DNA from: Rhizobacter sp.
Lineage (GTDB): Bacteria > Pseudomonadota > Gammaproteobacteria > Burkholderiales > Burkholderiaceae_C
DNA: 48,180 nt
Assembly: GCA_023954175.1 (NCBI GenBank)
Contig: JAMLIM010000022.1
Span: 1 to 48,180, forward strand
Direction of reading: 5' to 3'
This document shows, piece after piece, positions 1 to 8,316 of this stretch. The notes beneath the pieces are model-generated. The model searched no databases. It saw only the letters and a list, made by a program, of their open reading frames with translations, and had not been told where the DNA came from. The number at the start of each line of letters is the position of its first letter. Position 1 is the stretch's first letter. The position numbers and the translations under genes are program-made.

Positions 1-387
1 CGCGCCGAAGTAGCGCTCCTGCACCGTCACGCCGCGGTGCAGGACGACGATGCCGTCGGTGTAGTTGGCCGCGAGCGATTCGCCCCAAGTCATCTCGCGC
101 CCATCGAGCGTCGTGAAGCGCACGCCGTCGAGGTCGCGCCGTTCGGCGCGCGGCAGCAGCGCGACCTGCGCATCGCCGCGCGACACGTTGGCAGTGGGAA
201 ACAGCTCGCGCATGTGGCTGAACGACCAGCGCGTGCGCGGGAATGCCCAGGCACTGCCGTCCGCAAAGCCGACCGTGCGTTCGGGCGGCGGCGGAAAGCC
301 TTCCATCCAGCCGAGCGAGGACGGGTCGGACGCGCTGGCGTCTGGGAACAAAGGCGGCGTGTTCGAGGCGGGCGGAACGGTGTTCAT
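1..387 (-). CDS. Serine hydrolase (beta-lactamase class C / 6-aminohexanoate-dimer hydrolase type), 3' part outside window
   Basis: The reading frame runs from an ATG at 387 to the left edge, so only the first 129 codons are visible. The N-terminal part contains GWMEGFPPPPERTV, then RWSFSHMRELFPT and a stretch ending VLHRGVTVQERYFG. This arrangement is typical of NylB-like periplasmic or cytoplasmic serine hydrolases of the beta-lactamase fold. In that family the SxxK nucleophile comes just after this region, so it lies outside the window and activity cannot be judged. No signal peptide is obvious. The assignment rests on overall N-terminal resemblance. The substrate is unknown. Confidence 0.7.
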   Translation of the reverse strand, partial: MNTVPPASNTPPLFPDASASDPSSLGWMEGFPPPPERTVGFADGSAWAFPRTRWSFSHMRELFPTANVSRGDAQVALLPRAERRDLDGVRFTTLDGREMTWGESLAANYTDGIVVLHRGVTVQERYFGA

Positions 388-677
388 CGGGCGGAAGTGC
401 GAGCTTCGTCGTCGGCCGGGCGCGTGACGAACCGCAGGGCCGGACTCGAACGCAGAAGGTTCGCACAAGCGCGCTTCGCCCGCACGGCCCGCGCGACGCG
501 GCAGTCAGCGTCGGCGGTAGCCTTTCACGATTTGGCGCGGCTTTCGTGCTGACCGCATCCACGTGCGAACCCCGCGAGATGAAGGCTCGTGCGTCGATGC
601 CAACGGGACAACTCAGGCCAAACCGCCAAGCGGTCAACGGCGTGCAACTGCCGGGAGTGCCCCGCGGGCGCCCGTGC

Positions 678-2351
678 TCACGGTGCGCGGCACGCGAAGC
701 TCGCGGGGTCGTCGAAGCTGCCGCTTCCGCGGTAGACCGACACCTTGGGGTAGGGGCAGAGATCGCGCTCGCGCCCGATGAAGCCCGTTTCGTATCGATT
801 GCTCGCCCGCAAAGTGTCGGGGGCGACGCCGTCTTCGACCCAGCGGACGAGCGGCGTCACGGCGTCGAAGTAGTCGAGCGCCTTGCCGCCCTCGCAATGC
901 TGCATGCCGGGCACCATGAAGAGCCGGAACATCGATTGCGTTGCCGCGGTACCGCCGCTCGCACGGGTCACGCGGTCGTAGTAGTCGACCAGCCCGAGCG
1001 GGCTCACGAACGCGTCGCCCCAGCCGCTGTACATCAGCACCCGCTTGCCACTGGTGCGAAAGTCGCTGAAATCCACGCGCTGCACGTCGTAGAGGGCCCG
1101 CGCGGCGTCGAGCCCGGCGATCTGGTTCGCGGGATCGAACTGATACCAGGTGGCGTCGGGGCGGTCCGGCGTGTAGGCGAGATAGCGCAGGAACTGATCC
1201 ATCAGCACGAAGCCGAAGGTTCGATCCAGCGTCAGCGGGATCTTCGTTTCGTCGCCGGTGTCCAGGCCCGACGGCACGCCGCCGGTGAACCACCACGGCC
1301 AGCCTTCGCGGAAGTGACCGTTGCCGTCGACACTGCCGTCGCACAGCCCCGAGCAGGCCTCCGCCCCGCTCGCCGGCAGCCCGAAGGTGATCTGGTGTCC
1401 GGCGCTGTCCTGCGCGCCCGAGTAGATGCGAAACGCTGCCACCGCCTCGTCGGGCGTCAGGCAATTCGGCGCGTCGGCCCCGCTGCACTGGAGTTCGAAC
1501 GGGTTGAAGCTGCACGCCAACGGGTTGCTCACGATGCCGTCGGCCGCACCATCGAGCGCGTCGCAGCGGCCAATGACCGCGCGCTCGATCAGGCGGACCT
1601 TGGCGTAGGGCAGCGGCAGCACCTGCAACGTCGTTCGGTTCCAGTGCATGCGCGTCATGTCGCGTGTAAACGCGAAAGTCGGGTCGCCGATCACGAAACC
1701 GTCGAACAGTTCGGCGGCACGCTCCGCCATCTTCAGGCCCTGGCGTCCGCCGCCCGAGCAGCCGACGTAGTAGGTGCGGTAGCTGCGGCCATCTTCATAC
1801 GCGGCGACGATGCGCTGCGCGGCGAGTGTCGCCGCCCGCATGCCGCGCCACGCGAAATCGGTCTCGGCCTGTGGTTCGTTCAAGCCCCAGGAGCCGTCGA
1901 GAAAGCGCTGGTAGTAGACCTCGGCGGTCTGGTTGCCGGTGTGCCCGGTGTCGGTCGTCACGACCGCATAGCCGTGCGCGAGCAGGCCGGCGTCGGCGCC
2001 CGAGCGGTAGACGCCGAGCGCAGGATCGAGTTGCCCGGCGTACCCGCCGCCGCCCTGCACCAGCAGACGGCTGTTCCAGTCCTCGGGCTGCGGCATGCGG
2101 ACCTCGAACGCCACGCGGCCATCGAGCGTATGGCCCTGCGCCAGGCAGTGCCTCGGATAGCCGTCGCGCGCGTCTTCATGGTGCGCCTGCTCGAGAACGA
2201 TGTCGCCGAGCGACTGCGAACGCAGGCGCTGGCAGGCGTCGGGTTCGAAGATGATGGTCGTGCCGCCCCCGCCGCAGCCTGCGACCATGCTCAGCAGGCC
2301 GGCGCTTGCAAGGAGGGTGGCTCGCGTGGAGCGCCAGGAGTTCGAGTTCAT
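678..2351 (-). CDS. Tannase/feruloyl esterase family lipoprotein
   Basis: This predicted 557-residue alpha/beta hydrolase probably cleaves esters of aromatic acids such as feruloyl or galloyl esters outside the cytoplasm. The ATG at 2351 is chosen because it gives a lipoprotein signal (LLSMVAGC) followed by a Gly-rich linker. An upstream in-frame start would add 26 uncharacteristic residues. The tannase-family CS-D-HC arrangement is visible: the nucleophile motif GCSGGGRQ, an Asp in YSGWGDAFVSP, and MQHCEGG near the end. In this family the two Cys next to the catalytic Ser and His form a disulfide. Length is normal for the family. It stands alone on the minus strand, diverging from the polysaccharide genes. 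The exact substrate cannot be read from the sequence. Confidence 0.85.
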   Translation of the reverse strand: MNSNSWRSTRATLLASAGLLSMVAGCGGGGTTIIFEPDACQRLRSQSLGDIVLEQAHHEDARDGYPRHCLAQGHTLDGRVAFEVRMPQPEDWNSRLLVQGGGGYAGQLDPALGVYRSGADAGLLAHGYAVVTTDTGHTGNQTAEVYYQRFLDGSWGLNEPQAETDFAWRGMRAATLAAQRIVAAYEDGRSYRTYYVGCSGGGRQGLKMAERAAELFDGFVIGDPTFAFTRDMTRMHWNRTTLQVLPLPYAKVRLIERAVIGRCDALDGAADGIVSNPLACSFNPFELQCSGADAPNCLTPDEAVAAFRIYSGAQDSAGHQITFGLPASGAEACSGLCDGSVDGNGHFREGWPWWFTGGVPSGLDTGDETKIPLTLDRTFGFVLMDQFLRYLAYTPDRPDATWYQFDPANQIAGLDAARALYDVQRVDFSDFRTSGKRVLMYSGWGDAFVSPLGLVDYYDRVTRASGGTAATQSMFRLFMVPGMQHCEGGKALDYFDAVTPLVRWVEDGVAPDTLRASNRYETGFIGRERDLCPYPKVSVYRGSGSFDDPASFACRAP

Positions 2352-2719
2352 GAGCCAGGGTCGTTGCGCGCGACGCGGGCCCGTGTCGACGGGCACGATT
2401 CCTGCACGCACGTACATTGTGCACAGCAAGGCGCGCCCTGACCATCAAGTCCCGGCCACAAAGGGCGATGCTTCGTCACCAGCTTGCGGTTCATCATGTC
2501 GACGACGATCTTCGCGGGCGTGGCTTCGAGGCACGAACGACCCGCAAATTCCGCCTTCCGACGCCATCCCACGAACGGGGGGTTGCTTGTGATTCAAATC
2601 AATTCAGAATCGGCTCCTTGTCGCTCAATCGGATGTGACCTTCCGCTTCGCGGTCGTCGTTTGAGATCACGATGTACGCTGGCGATTCGTTCGCTGCCGC
2701 GCCAACCGGAGCATGCCCA
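2352..2719. other. Divergent intergenic region, probable promoters of the esterase and the polysaccharide operon
   Basis: This 368-base gap separates two divergent genes, so promoters for both directions should lie here. I see no convincing protein-coding gene. A GG-N10-GC pattern at 2392-2405 on the plus strand resembles a sigma-54 core but lacks the flanking consensus. The stretch around 2590-2635 is less GC-rich than its neighbours. A small CCGC/GCGG hairpin with a TTCG loop lies near 2643. None of these is strong enough to call a site. Confidence 0.4.
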
Positions 2720-3766
2720 GTGACCTCACCGCGCCCGATCTCGCCACGCAAGCGCGTCTTCGACCTCGTCGTCACGCTCCTCGCCGCGCCGCTGTGGCTG
2801 CCCGTGTGCGCGATCGCGGCGCTTGCGCTGTGGGTGACGGAAGGCCGCCCCGTGTTCTATGTCTCGTCGCGGCGCACGCTGATGTCGCGCACCGAGCGCG
2901 TGATCAAGTTCCGCACCATGGTGCGCGGTGCCGACAAGATCCTGAACCGCGAAACGGTGCCGACGACGGACACCCGATTCCTGAACATCCCGCCCGAGCA
3001 CCCGATCTACACGCCGGTCGGTCGCTTCATCGAGCGCTTCGCGCTGACGGAGCTGCCGCAGCTCCTGCATGTGCTGACCGGCCACATGTCGCTGGTCGGC
3101 AACCGGCCGCTGCCCGAGAACGTGATACGTGCGCTGCGCGCCGAGTTCCCCTACGCCGAGGACCGCTTCCTCGCGCGCACCGGGTTGACGGGGCCGGTGC
3201 AGCTCGTCGGCCGCTCCGAGATCAGCGACGCCGATCGGCTCGGGCTCGAGATCGACTACTGCCTCGTCACCTTCTTCGGCTATCGCATGTCGCTCGACCT
3301 GCTCGTGCTGATCTACACCGTGTTGATTGCGCTGCACCTGCGCAAGCCGTTGTCGGTGCACGAGGTCCGCACGCTGATGGTCGACAGCATGCGCCGCAGC
3401 CGCGTGAGCGCGGTCGGGCCGACGAGCCGGCGCGAGTCGATCCGCTTTCGCGCGCCGTTCGGCGTGTGCGCCCTGTCCATCGCCGAGACGCCGTACCGGA
3501 TCGCGGGTTTCAGCTATCAGGGCATGCGTCTGATCGGCGCAAATCCGATCGACATCGGGACATGCTTCGCCATCCGCGACCCTGGCGCGAGCGCGGGCGC
3601 GCTGCTGGCGCGGGTGCGATGGTGCCGCCGACGCGAGGACGGCGAGTTCGATCTCGGTCTGTCCCTGAAACCCGACTACGGCAGCGGCGACAACCTGCTG
3701 CGCATCATGAACAGCCTGGCGCGCGGCGACGCGCGCACCGAGATGCTGGCTCCGGCCCGGAGTTGA
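2720..3766 (+). CDS. Initiating sugar transferase with C-terminal PilZ-like domain
   Basis: This is a predicted bacterial sugar transferase (PF02397 type), which moves a sugar-1-phosphate onto undecaprenyl phosphate at the inner membrane to start exopolysaccharide repeat synthesis. Visible are the basic-hydrophobic N-terminus (KRVFDLVVTLLAAP), KFRTMV, ELPQLLHVLTGHMSLVG and GLTGPVQLVGR. The usual Asp-Glu dyad before LPQL reads Thr-Glu (T110-E111), so the proposed nucleophilic Asp is missing. Residues about 225-330 resemble a PilZ domain: RESIR fits RxxxR, GFSYQG fits DxSxxG with Gly for Asp, and VRW...FDLGLSL closes it. The GTG at 2720 has GGAG eight bases upstream. An ATG at 2672 would add 16 residues. 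It heads the polysaccharide cluster. The fold is clear; activity and c-di-GMP binding are inference. Confidence 0.8.
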   Translation: MTSPRPISPRKRVFDLVVTLLAAPLWLPVCAIAALALWVTEGRPVFYVSSRRTLMSRTERVIKFRTMVRGADKILNRETVPTTDTRFLNIPPEHPIYTPVGRFIERFALTELPQLLHVLTGHMSLVGNRPLPENVIRALRAEFPYAEDRFLARTGLTGPVQLVGRSEISDADRLGLEIDYCLVTFFGYRMSLDLLVLIYTVLIALHLRKPLSVHEVRTLMVDSMRRSRVSAVGPTSRRESIRFRAPFGVCALSIAETPYRIAGFSYQGMRLIGANPIDIGTCFAIRDPGASAGALLARVRWCRRREDGEFDLGLSLKPDYGSGDNLLRIMNSLARGDARTEMLAPARS

Positions 3767-3884
3767 GACGCCTCGACCGCGTGATGCGTGACGCAGTCGA
3801 CCGGCAACGGGCCTTCGTTGCGTCGCGCATCCCGAACGATCGCTTAAAGTCGGCACCCGTACCAGCTCTCGCGGCCTCCAGCAC

Positions 3885-5435
3885 ATGCTCGGCACCCTGA
3901 CCCGCCTGCCCACCTTCAACACGCAATGGATCATCCCGACCCTGGTCCGACGCTGGGGCTGGATCGTGGCGTGCACCTTGGCCGTGTTCCTGGCCGGCTT
4001 CGCGGCGGTGATCATCCTGCAGCCGCAGTACGCGATCGCGACGACGCTGATCTTCAAGGTCGGGCGCGAACAGGAGCCCCCCCCGCTCATGACGAAGGAG
4101 ATGTTCATCAGCGGCACGCTTCGGCCGGAGGCGATCGCGGCAAAGATCGAACTGCTGGAGAGCCAGTACCTGATGGCCGAAGTGGTGCGCACGCTCGGTG
4201 AGGACTTCTTCAAGCGCAGCGCGCCAGCCGAGACGGTGTTCCAGCGCGTGCGCGCGCTGGCGCGCAGCGTGTTGCAGACCCTGTCGGGCTGGGCCGAAGA
4301 GGTGCTGATCTTCATCGGCTATTCGCAGCGCGTGTCGCCCACCGACAAGCTCGTCGCCCGGCTGCGCAGCGACCTGAGCGCCGAGCAGGTCAAGCGCTCG
4401 GATGTCGTCGCCGTCAGCTTCACGCACGCCGACAAGGAGGTCGGCGTCAAGGTCCTCGAGACCCTGGTCGCACTCTTCATCCAGCGCAACATCGATGTCT
4501 ATCGCACGCCGTTCGCACTCGACTTCCTGGCCTCCGAGACGAACCAGTTCCGCAGGACGCTCGATGCGCTCGAAGCGCAGCGCCTCGAACTGCAGCGCAG
4601 CAGCGACAACCCGGCGCTGACCGAGGAGCGCACGGCCTGGGTCGATCAGTTGCGCCAGCTCAACGGGCAGCTCGAGACCTCGATGTCCGAAGTCCGTCGC
4701 CTGCAAGCGGAAGTTCCCCTCGACCGCAGCACGGTCGGCAATCTCGAGCGGCGCGTGACCGGCACCAAGGCGCTCAAGCGCAGCGCCGTGGCCGAGGGGC
4801 TGGACACGCGCCTGACGGAGCTCGAGTCCCGCTACCAGCAGCGGCGCGACGTGTTCCAGGAAGACAGCGAGCCGATGAAGGCGCTGGCGCAGGAGATCGA
4901 GCGCGTCAAGCAGGCGATCAAGGACAACAACGTGCTCGTCACCGTCGGCGAAAACAGCGAGCTCAACACGACGCGCATACAGATCGAGCGCGAGATGCTC
5001 AGCAAGCGCATCCTGCTCGAAGGCGAGAAGGCGCGCGCCGACTATCTCAGGCTCGCGGCGGCCGATGTGCAGACGCGCCTGATGCGCATGGCCGAGACGG
5101 CGAAGAAGATGCGCGAACTCGACCGCGAGATCGCCGCCGTCGAAAAGGACTACCTGTCCTACCGCGGCCGCATGGAAGACATGCGCATGTCCGAGGCGAT
5201 GGACAAGGCCCGGATTTCCAACGTGGCGGTGTTCGCGCCACCGGTCGCGTCGATCGAACCGGTGCGTCCGCGCAAACTGTTGTTCGTGCTCGGCGGTCTG
5301 CTTGCCGGGTTGTTCGGCTCGATCGGCGTCGTGCTGACGCTCGAACTGCTGCGGCCTTCGGTGCATTCGCGCCAGAGCCTGGCGACGGTCCTCGGCGTGC
5401 CGGTTCTCGGGCGTTTGCCGGAGGTGGCGGCATGA
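3885..5435 (+). CDS. Polysaccharide co-polymerase / chain-length determinant (Wzz/GumC type)
   Basis: This 516-residue inner-membrane protein probably sets chain length and couples polymerisation to export. There is a transmembrane segment at about residues 22-45 (WGWIVACTLAVFLAGF). A long periplasmic part follows, rich in Arg, Glu and Leu, with coiled-coil character at about 200-420. A Pro-containing motif then precedes the second membrane segment at about 472-495 (KLLFVLGGLLAGLFGSIGVV). It ends soon afterwards, so the cytoplasmic kinase domain is not fused but encoded by the next gene, which overlaps it by four bases (ATGA). A 118-base gap separates it from the sugar transferase. The family call is firm. 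The specific polymer is unknown. Confidence 0.88.
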   Translation: MLGTLTRLPTFNTQWIIPTLVRRWGWIVACTLAVFLAGFAAVIILQPQYAIATTLIFKVGREQEPPPLMTKEMFISGTLRPEAIAAKIELLESQYLMAEVVRTLGEDFFKRSAPAETVFQRVRALARSVLQTLSGWAEEVLIFIGYSQRVSPTDKLVARLRSDLSAEQVKRSDVVAVSFTHADKEVGVKVLETLVALFIQRNIDVYRTPFALDFLASETNQFRRTLDALEAQRLELQRSSDNPALTEERTAWVDQLRQLNGQLETSMSEVRRLQAEVPLDRSTVGNLERRVTGTKALKRSAVAEGLDTRLTELESRYQQRRDVFQEDSEPMKALAQEIERVKQAIKDNNVLVTVGENSELNTTRIQIEREMLSKRILLEGEKARADYLRLAAADVQTRLMRMAETAKKMRELDREIAAVEKDYLSYRGRMEDMRMSEAMDKARISNVAVFAPPVASIEPVRPRKLLFVLGGLLAGLFGSIGVVLTLELLRPSVHSRQSLATVLGVPVLGRLPEVAA

Positions 5436-6001
5436 AGGCCGCCCTGCAGACCGGCGACGCCACGCGCCGCATGCTGCGCGATGCCGGCTTTGCCGACGAG
5501 ATGCGCAGGCTGCGGCTCGATCTTGCCGCCGCGTATCCGCAGCTTCGCACCTTGATGGTGATCGGCGCGGCCGGGGGCGAGGGCGTGAGCACGGTGGCGC
5601 AGGCGCTGCTGCAGCAGTTCGCCGACAACACCGGGCGCAGCGCAATCTGCGTCGATCTGGCATCGCGCGTTGGCGCGCCGGACAACGGCGATGCGCTCGC
5701 GCACTGGCGCGCGCGCATCGACGAGCTGCGCACGCAGCACGAACTCGTGCTGATCGACGCCCCGCCGGCGACGCGGGAATCGATCGGGCTGGCGCTCGCG
5801 CCGCACGTCGACGCCGTGCTGATCGTCGTCGAATGCGATCGCACGCGGCTCGACACGCTGGACTTCATGCGCGAGAAGTTCGAAGCCGCCGGGGCGCGCA
5901 TCGCCGGCTCGGTGCTCAATCGAACCGGGCGCTGGCTGCCGTCGTCCTGGTGGCGTCGCGTGCGACGCCGTCGCACGGGCCGCGACCAGGCCAGCGGCTA
6001 G
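5432..6001 (+). CDS. Degenerate BY-kinase-like P-loop protein (CpsD/EpsG type)
   Basis: The protein has the size (189 residues) and position of the cytoplasmic autokinase partner of a Wzz/GumC co-polymerase. The Walker-A region reads GAAGGEGVST at residues 45-54. The family normally has PGEGKS(T), so the nucleotide-binding Lys is Val (V52) and the Pro is Gly. The Walker-A' region (ICVDLAS) keeps one Asp, and the Walker-B-like ELVLIDAPPA is present. The C-terminus is Arg-rich and lacks the Tyr cluster that BY-kinases phosphorylate. It therefore looks like a pseudokinase or scaffolding partner. The start overlaps the previous stop as ATGA. The fold is well supported; loss of catalysis is inferred from the missing residues. 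Confidence 0.78.
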   Translation: MKAALQTGDATRRMLRDAGFADEMRRLRLDLAAAYPQLRTLMVIGAAGGEGVSTVAQALLQQFADNTGRSAICVDLASRVGAPDNGDALAHWRARIDELRTQHELVLIDAPPATRESIGLALAPHVDAVLIVVECDRTRLDTLDFMREKFEAAGARIAGSVLNRTGRWLPSSWWRRVRRRRTGRDQASG

Positions 6002-6009
6002 GCTTGCCC

Positions 6010-7470
6010 GTGGGTCGCGCCGCCGGCATCCTCAACCTGTTCGTGCTGGCCGGCGCGCTGACGCTGCTGTTCGTCGCCGGCGGGCCGATGATGGTGTTCG
6101 TCGCGCCGGCGCTGCTCGTGGGCATCGCGCTGCTGCGCTTCACGCAGGTCACGCTCGCGCTCGTGACGATCACGAGCCTGCTGTGGATCATCGGCGCACA
6201 GCGTTTCGGCGGCATCGCCCTGCTCGGGCCGGCGCAGATCGCCTGCGCGCTCGCGTTGCCGGCGCTCGTCGCGCGCGCGCTGCGCCAGGGCGAGGGGCTG
6301 AGCTGGGCGCCCCACATGGTCTGGCTTGCGGTCTATGTGTTGCTGATGTTCGCCTCGCGCGTGTTCGCGCAGTCACCCGAGATGTGGGACATCGGCGTGC
6401 AAAAGCACGTCATGCTGCTGCTGCCCTATCTGCTGCTCGCCAATCTCGCGACGACACGCGAGAACGTGCGGCTGCAGGTGCTCGTGATCTATCTGACGGT
6501 CGTTGTCTCGGCCGTCATCGGCATTGGCGAATTCCTGCTGCCCGGTGTTCAGTTCTCGATGGGCGAGGTGACGCTCGGCGCGCGCATCGACGATGTGTCG
6601 CTTCAGTCCGGCGCCATCAAGCGCGTGACCGGCGGCATCGGTGACGGCAACTGGTTCTCCTACACGATGGCCAGCGCGCTGCCGCTGGCGCTGTACTTCC
6701 TGCGCCGCGCGCGCTCGGTGCCTGCGCGGGTGGTGATCGGCGCGAGTGGGCTGCTGTGCCTTGCGGCCCTCGTGCTGAGCTACACGCGGACCGGCCTGGT
6801 GGGCCTTGCCGCGGCGATTGTGCTGCTCGTCTGGCTGCGCCGCATTCCGCTGCTGCCGCTGGTCATGAGCGGGGTCGTGGTTGCGGTCGCGGCCCCGCTG
6901 TGGATGCCGCCGGGTTTCGCCGAGCGCATCTTCTCGTTGCGCTACTTCGAGGAGGGCAGCACCCCGATCCGGGGCGAGATCACCGCCACCGCGGTGCAGC
7001 TCATCGCCGAGCGGCCGTTGACGGGCTGGGGCTACGCGCAGTACGGCCCGCAGTTCATGCAGCGCACCGAAAGCGAGATCGGCCTGATGATGGTCGAGCG
7101 CGATCTGAGCGGTGAAGAGGACGCCCACTTCCTGCGCGCCCACAACATGTTCCTCGACACCGCGGTGCAGTACGGCCTGCCGGCGATGATCGCCCTCGTG
7201 ATGTTCATGATCGGGCTGCTGCGCGAATGCGCGCAGGTCGCGCGTACCGGCGACGCCGACGACCGTGACCTCGCACTCCTGCTCGCCGCATCGCTGCTCG
7301 CCTTCTACGTCTGCGGCATGGGCGGGCACTCGCAGGAACTCAAGATCTTCTGGCTCGTCGCCGGGCTCGTCGTCGCGTTGCGGCGCGTCGTGCTCGAACA
7401 CCCCATCGCCGCGCCAGCGCCGGTCGCGCTGCCACCGGCCCATACTTCCCGATCATTTCCCCAGACATGA
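6010..7470 (+). CDS. O-antigen ligase/polymerase family protein (Wzy-like)
   Basis: This predicted 486-residue multi-pass membrane protein probably polymerises undecaprenyl-linked repeat units in the periplasm. About ten to twelve hydrophobic segments are seen. The family motif is present: YTRTGLVGL, then a large periplasmic loop with RPLTGWGYAQYG and HNMFLDTAVQYGLPA. The GTG at 6010 is preferred because AGG lies seven bases upstream. A TTG at 6004 is also possible. Starts farther upstream would overlap the preceding gene heavily. It follows the kinase-like gene directly and overlaps the methyltransferase by ATGA. Ligase and polymerase cannot be separated by sequence alone; its place inside a Wzz/Wzx cluster favours polymerase. 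Confidence 0.85.
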   Translation: MGRAAGILNLFVLAGALTLLFVAGGPMMVFVAPALLVGIALLRFTQVTLALVTITSLLWIIGAQRFGGIALLGPAQIACALALPALVARALRQGEGLSWAPHMVWLAVYVLLMFASRVFAQSPEMWDIGVQKHVMLLLPYLLLANLATTRENVRLQVLVIYLTVVVSAVIGIGEFLLPGVQFSMGEVTLGARIDDVSLQSGAIKRVTGGIGDGNWFSYTMASALPLALYFLRRARSVPARVVIGASGLLCLAALVLSYTRTGLVGLAAAIVLLVWLRRIPLLPLVMSGVVVAVAAPLWMPPGFAERIFSLRYFEEGSTPIRGEITATAVQLIAERPLTGWGYAQYGPQFMQRTESEIGLMMVERDLSGEEDAHFLRAHNMFLDTAVQYGLPAMIALVMFMIGLLRECAQVARTGDADDRDLALLLAASLLAFYVCGMGGHSQELKIFWLVAGLVVALRRVVLEHPIAAPAPVALPPAHTSRSFPQT

Positions 7471-8300
7471 CTCCACCCCCCGAAACTGCCGAGGCGCGCA
7501 TCGCGCGTGAGAGCGAATACTGGAACGAGCAGGCGCGCCGCACCGAATCGCATGCAGGTCAGGCCGAGCTGCGCGTTGCGATCACCGACCGCCACGACCA
7601 TGCGATGCCCTGGCTGCCCTATCTGGGCGTGCCGGTGCTGGTCGAACGGCTGCTGGCGGAGTTGCAGCCGCTGGCCGGGCGCCGCGTGCTCGACCTCGGT
7701 TGCGGCACGGGCTTTCTGTCGACGCTGCTCGCGCTGCACGGCGCCGAGGTCCATGCGGTCGACGTGTCGGACGGCGCACTGCGCATCGCCGCCGAGCGCG
7801 CGCGCCTGAGCGGGGTCGGCGACAAGGTCCACGTGTGCTGCATTCCGGGCGAACGGCTGGACGCGTTCGAGGACGGGTTCTTCGACGCCGCCGCCGGCAG
7901 CTTTGTGCTGCACCATGCCGATCTCGACGACGCGCTGCCCGAGCTCAAACGCGTGCTCAAGCCCGGTGCGCCGGCCGCCTTCATCGAGACCTGGGGGCGC
8001 AACCGGCCGCTGATGCTCGCGCGCGCACTGGTGCCGGGGCGGGCCGGTGTCGAGAAGAGCTCGAGCGACGACGAGGCGCCGCTCGGGCGCGCGCAGGAGC
8101 GCAGCATCGAGGCGCACTTCCCGGGCGCCCGATTCGAGTTCCCCGAACTGCTGTGCGTGCGCATGCTCGGCGTGTTGCCCTTCCTCAAGGGCCCCGGCGC
8201 GCACCGCTCGCTCGCCGCGCTCGACCGCTGGTTGGGTGCGATCCCGGGGCTGCGGCAGTACACGTACTTCGCGCTCGTGGCACTGCGACGCGGCGGGTGA
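7467..8300 (+). CDS. Class I SAM-dependent methyltransferase
   Basis: This 277-residue protein has the Rossmann methyltransferase core. Motif I is VLDLGCGTGFLSTLL (about residues 72-86), the acidic loop is VHAVDVSDGAL, and the post-motif segment is FDAAAGSFVLHHADLDDALPELKRVLKPG. It probably methylates a sugar of the exopolysaccharide repeat or a lipid-linked intermediate. The acceptor is inferred only from its place in the cluster. It overlaps the polymerase gene by four bases and is followed after 16 bases by a glycosyltransferase. Ubiquinone/menaquinone-type methyltransferases share these motifs, so substrate annotation from similarity alone would be unsafe. Confidence 0.82.
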   Translation: MTPPPETAEARIARESEYWNEQARRTESHAGQAELRVAITDRHDHAMPWLPYLGVPVLVERLLAELQPLAGRRVLDLGCGTGFLSTLLALHGAEVHAVDVSDGALRIAAERARLSGVGDKVHVCCIPGERLDAFEDGFFDAAAGSFVLHHADLDDALPELKRVLKPGAPAAFIETWGRNRPLMLARALVPGRAGVEKSSSDDEAPLGRAQERSIEAHFPGARFEFPELLCVRMLGVLPFLKGPGAHRSLAALDRWLGAIPGLRQYTYFALVALRRGG

Positions 8301-8316
8301 CGAGGCGCGGTACGCG

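Noticed and set aside
425-460. TTCGAGTCC-like T-loop sequence on the minus strand suggesting a tRNA
   Set aside because: The flanking bases do not form a T stem, and no acceptor or anticodon arm could be found.
2392-2405. Sigma-54-like GG-N10-GC pattern upstream of the polysaccharide operon
   Set aside because: Flanking consensus bases are missing, the leader would be over 300 bases, and such patterns arise often by chance in GC-rich DNA.
243-2441. Plus-strand frame of about 730 codons opposite the esterase
   Set aside because: It is an antisense shadow; the minus-strand tannase-type gene has a signal peptide and full catalytic set.
5833-6009. Longer N-terminus for the Wzy-like protein
   Set aside because: It would overlap the kinase-like gene by about 170 bases and adds Arg/Ala-rich residues without membrane character.
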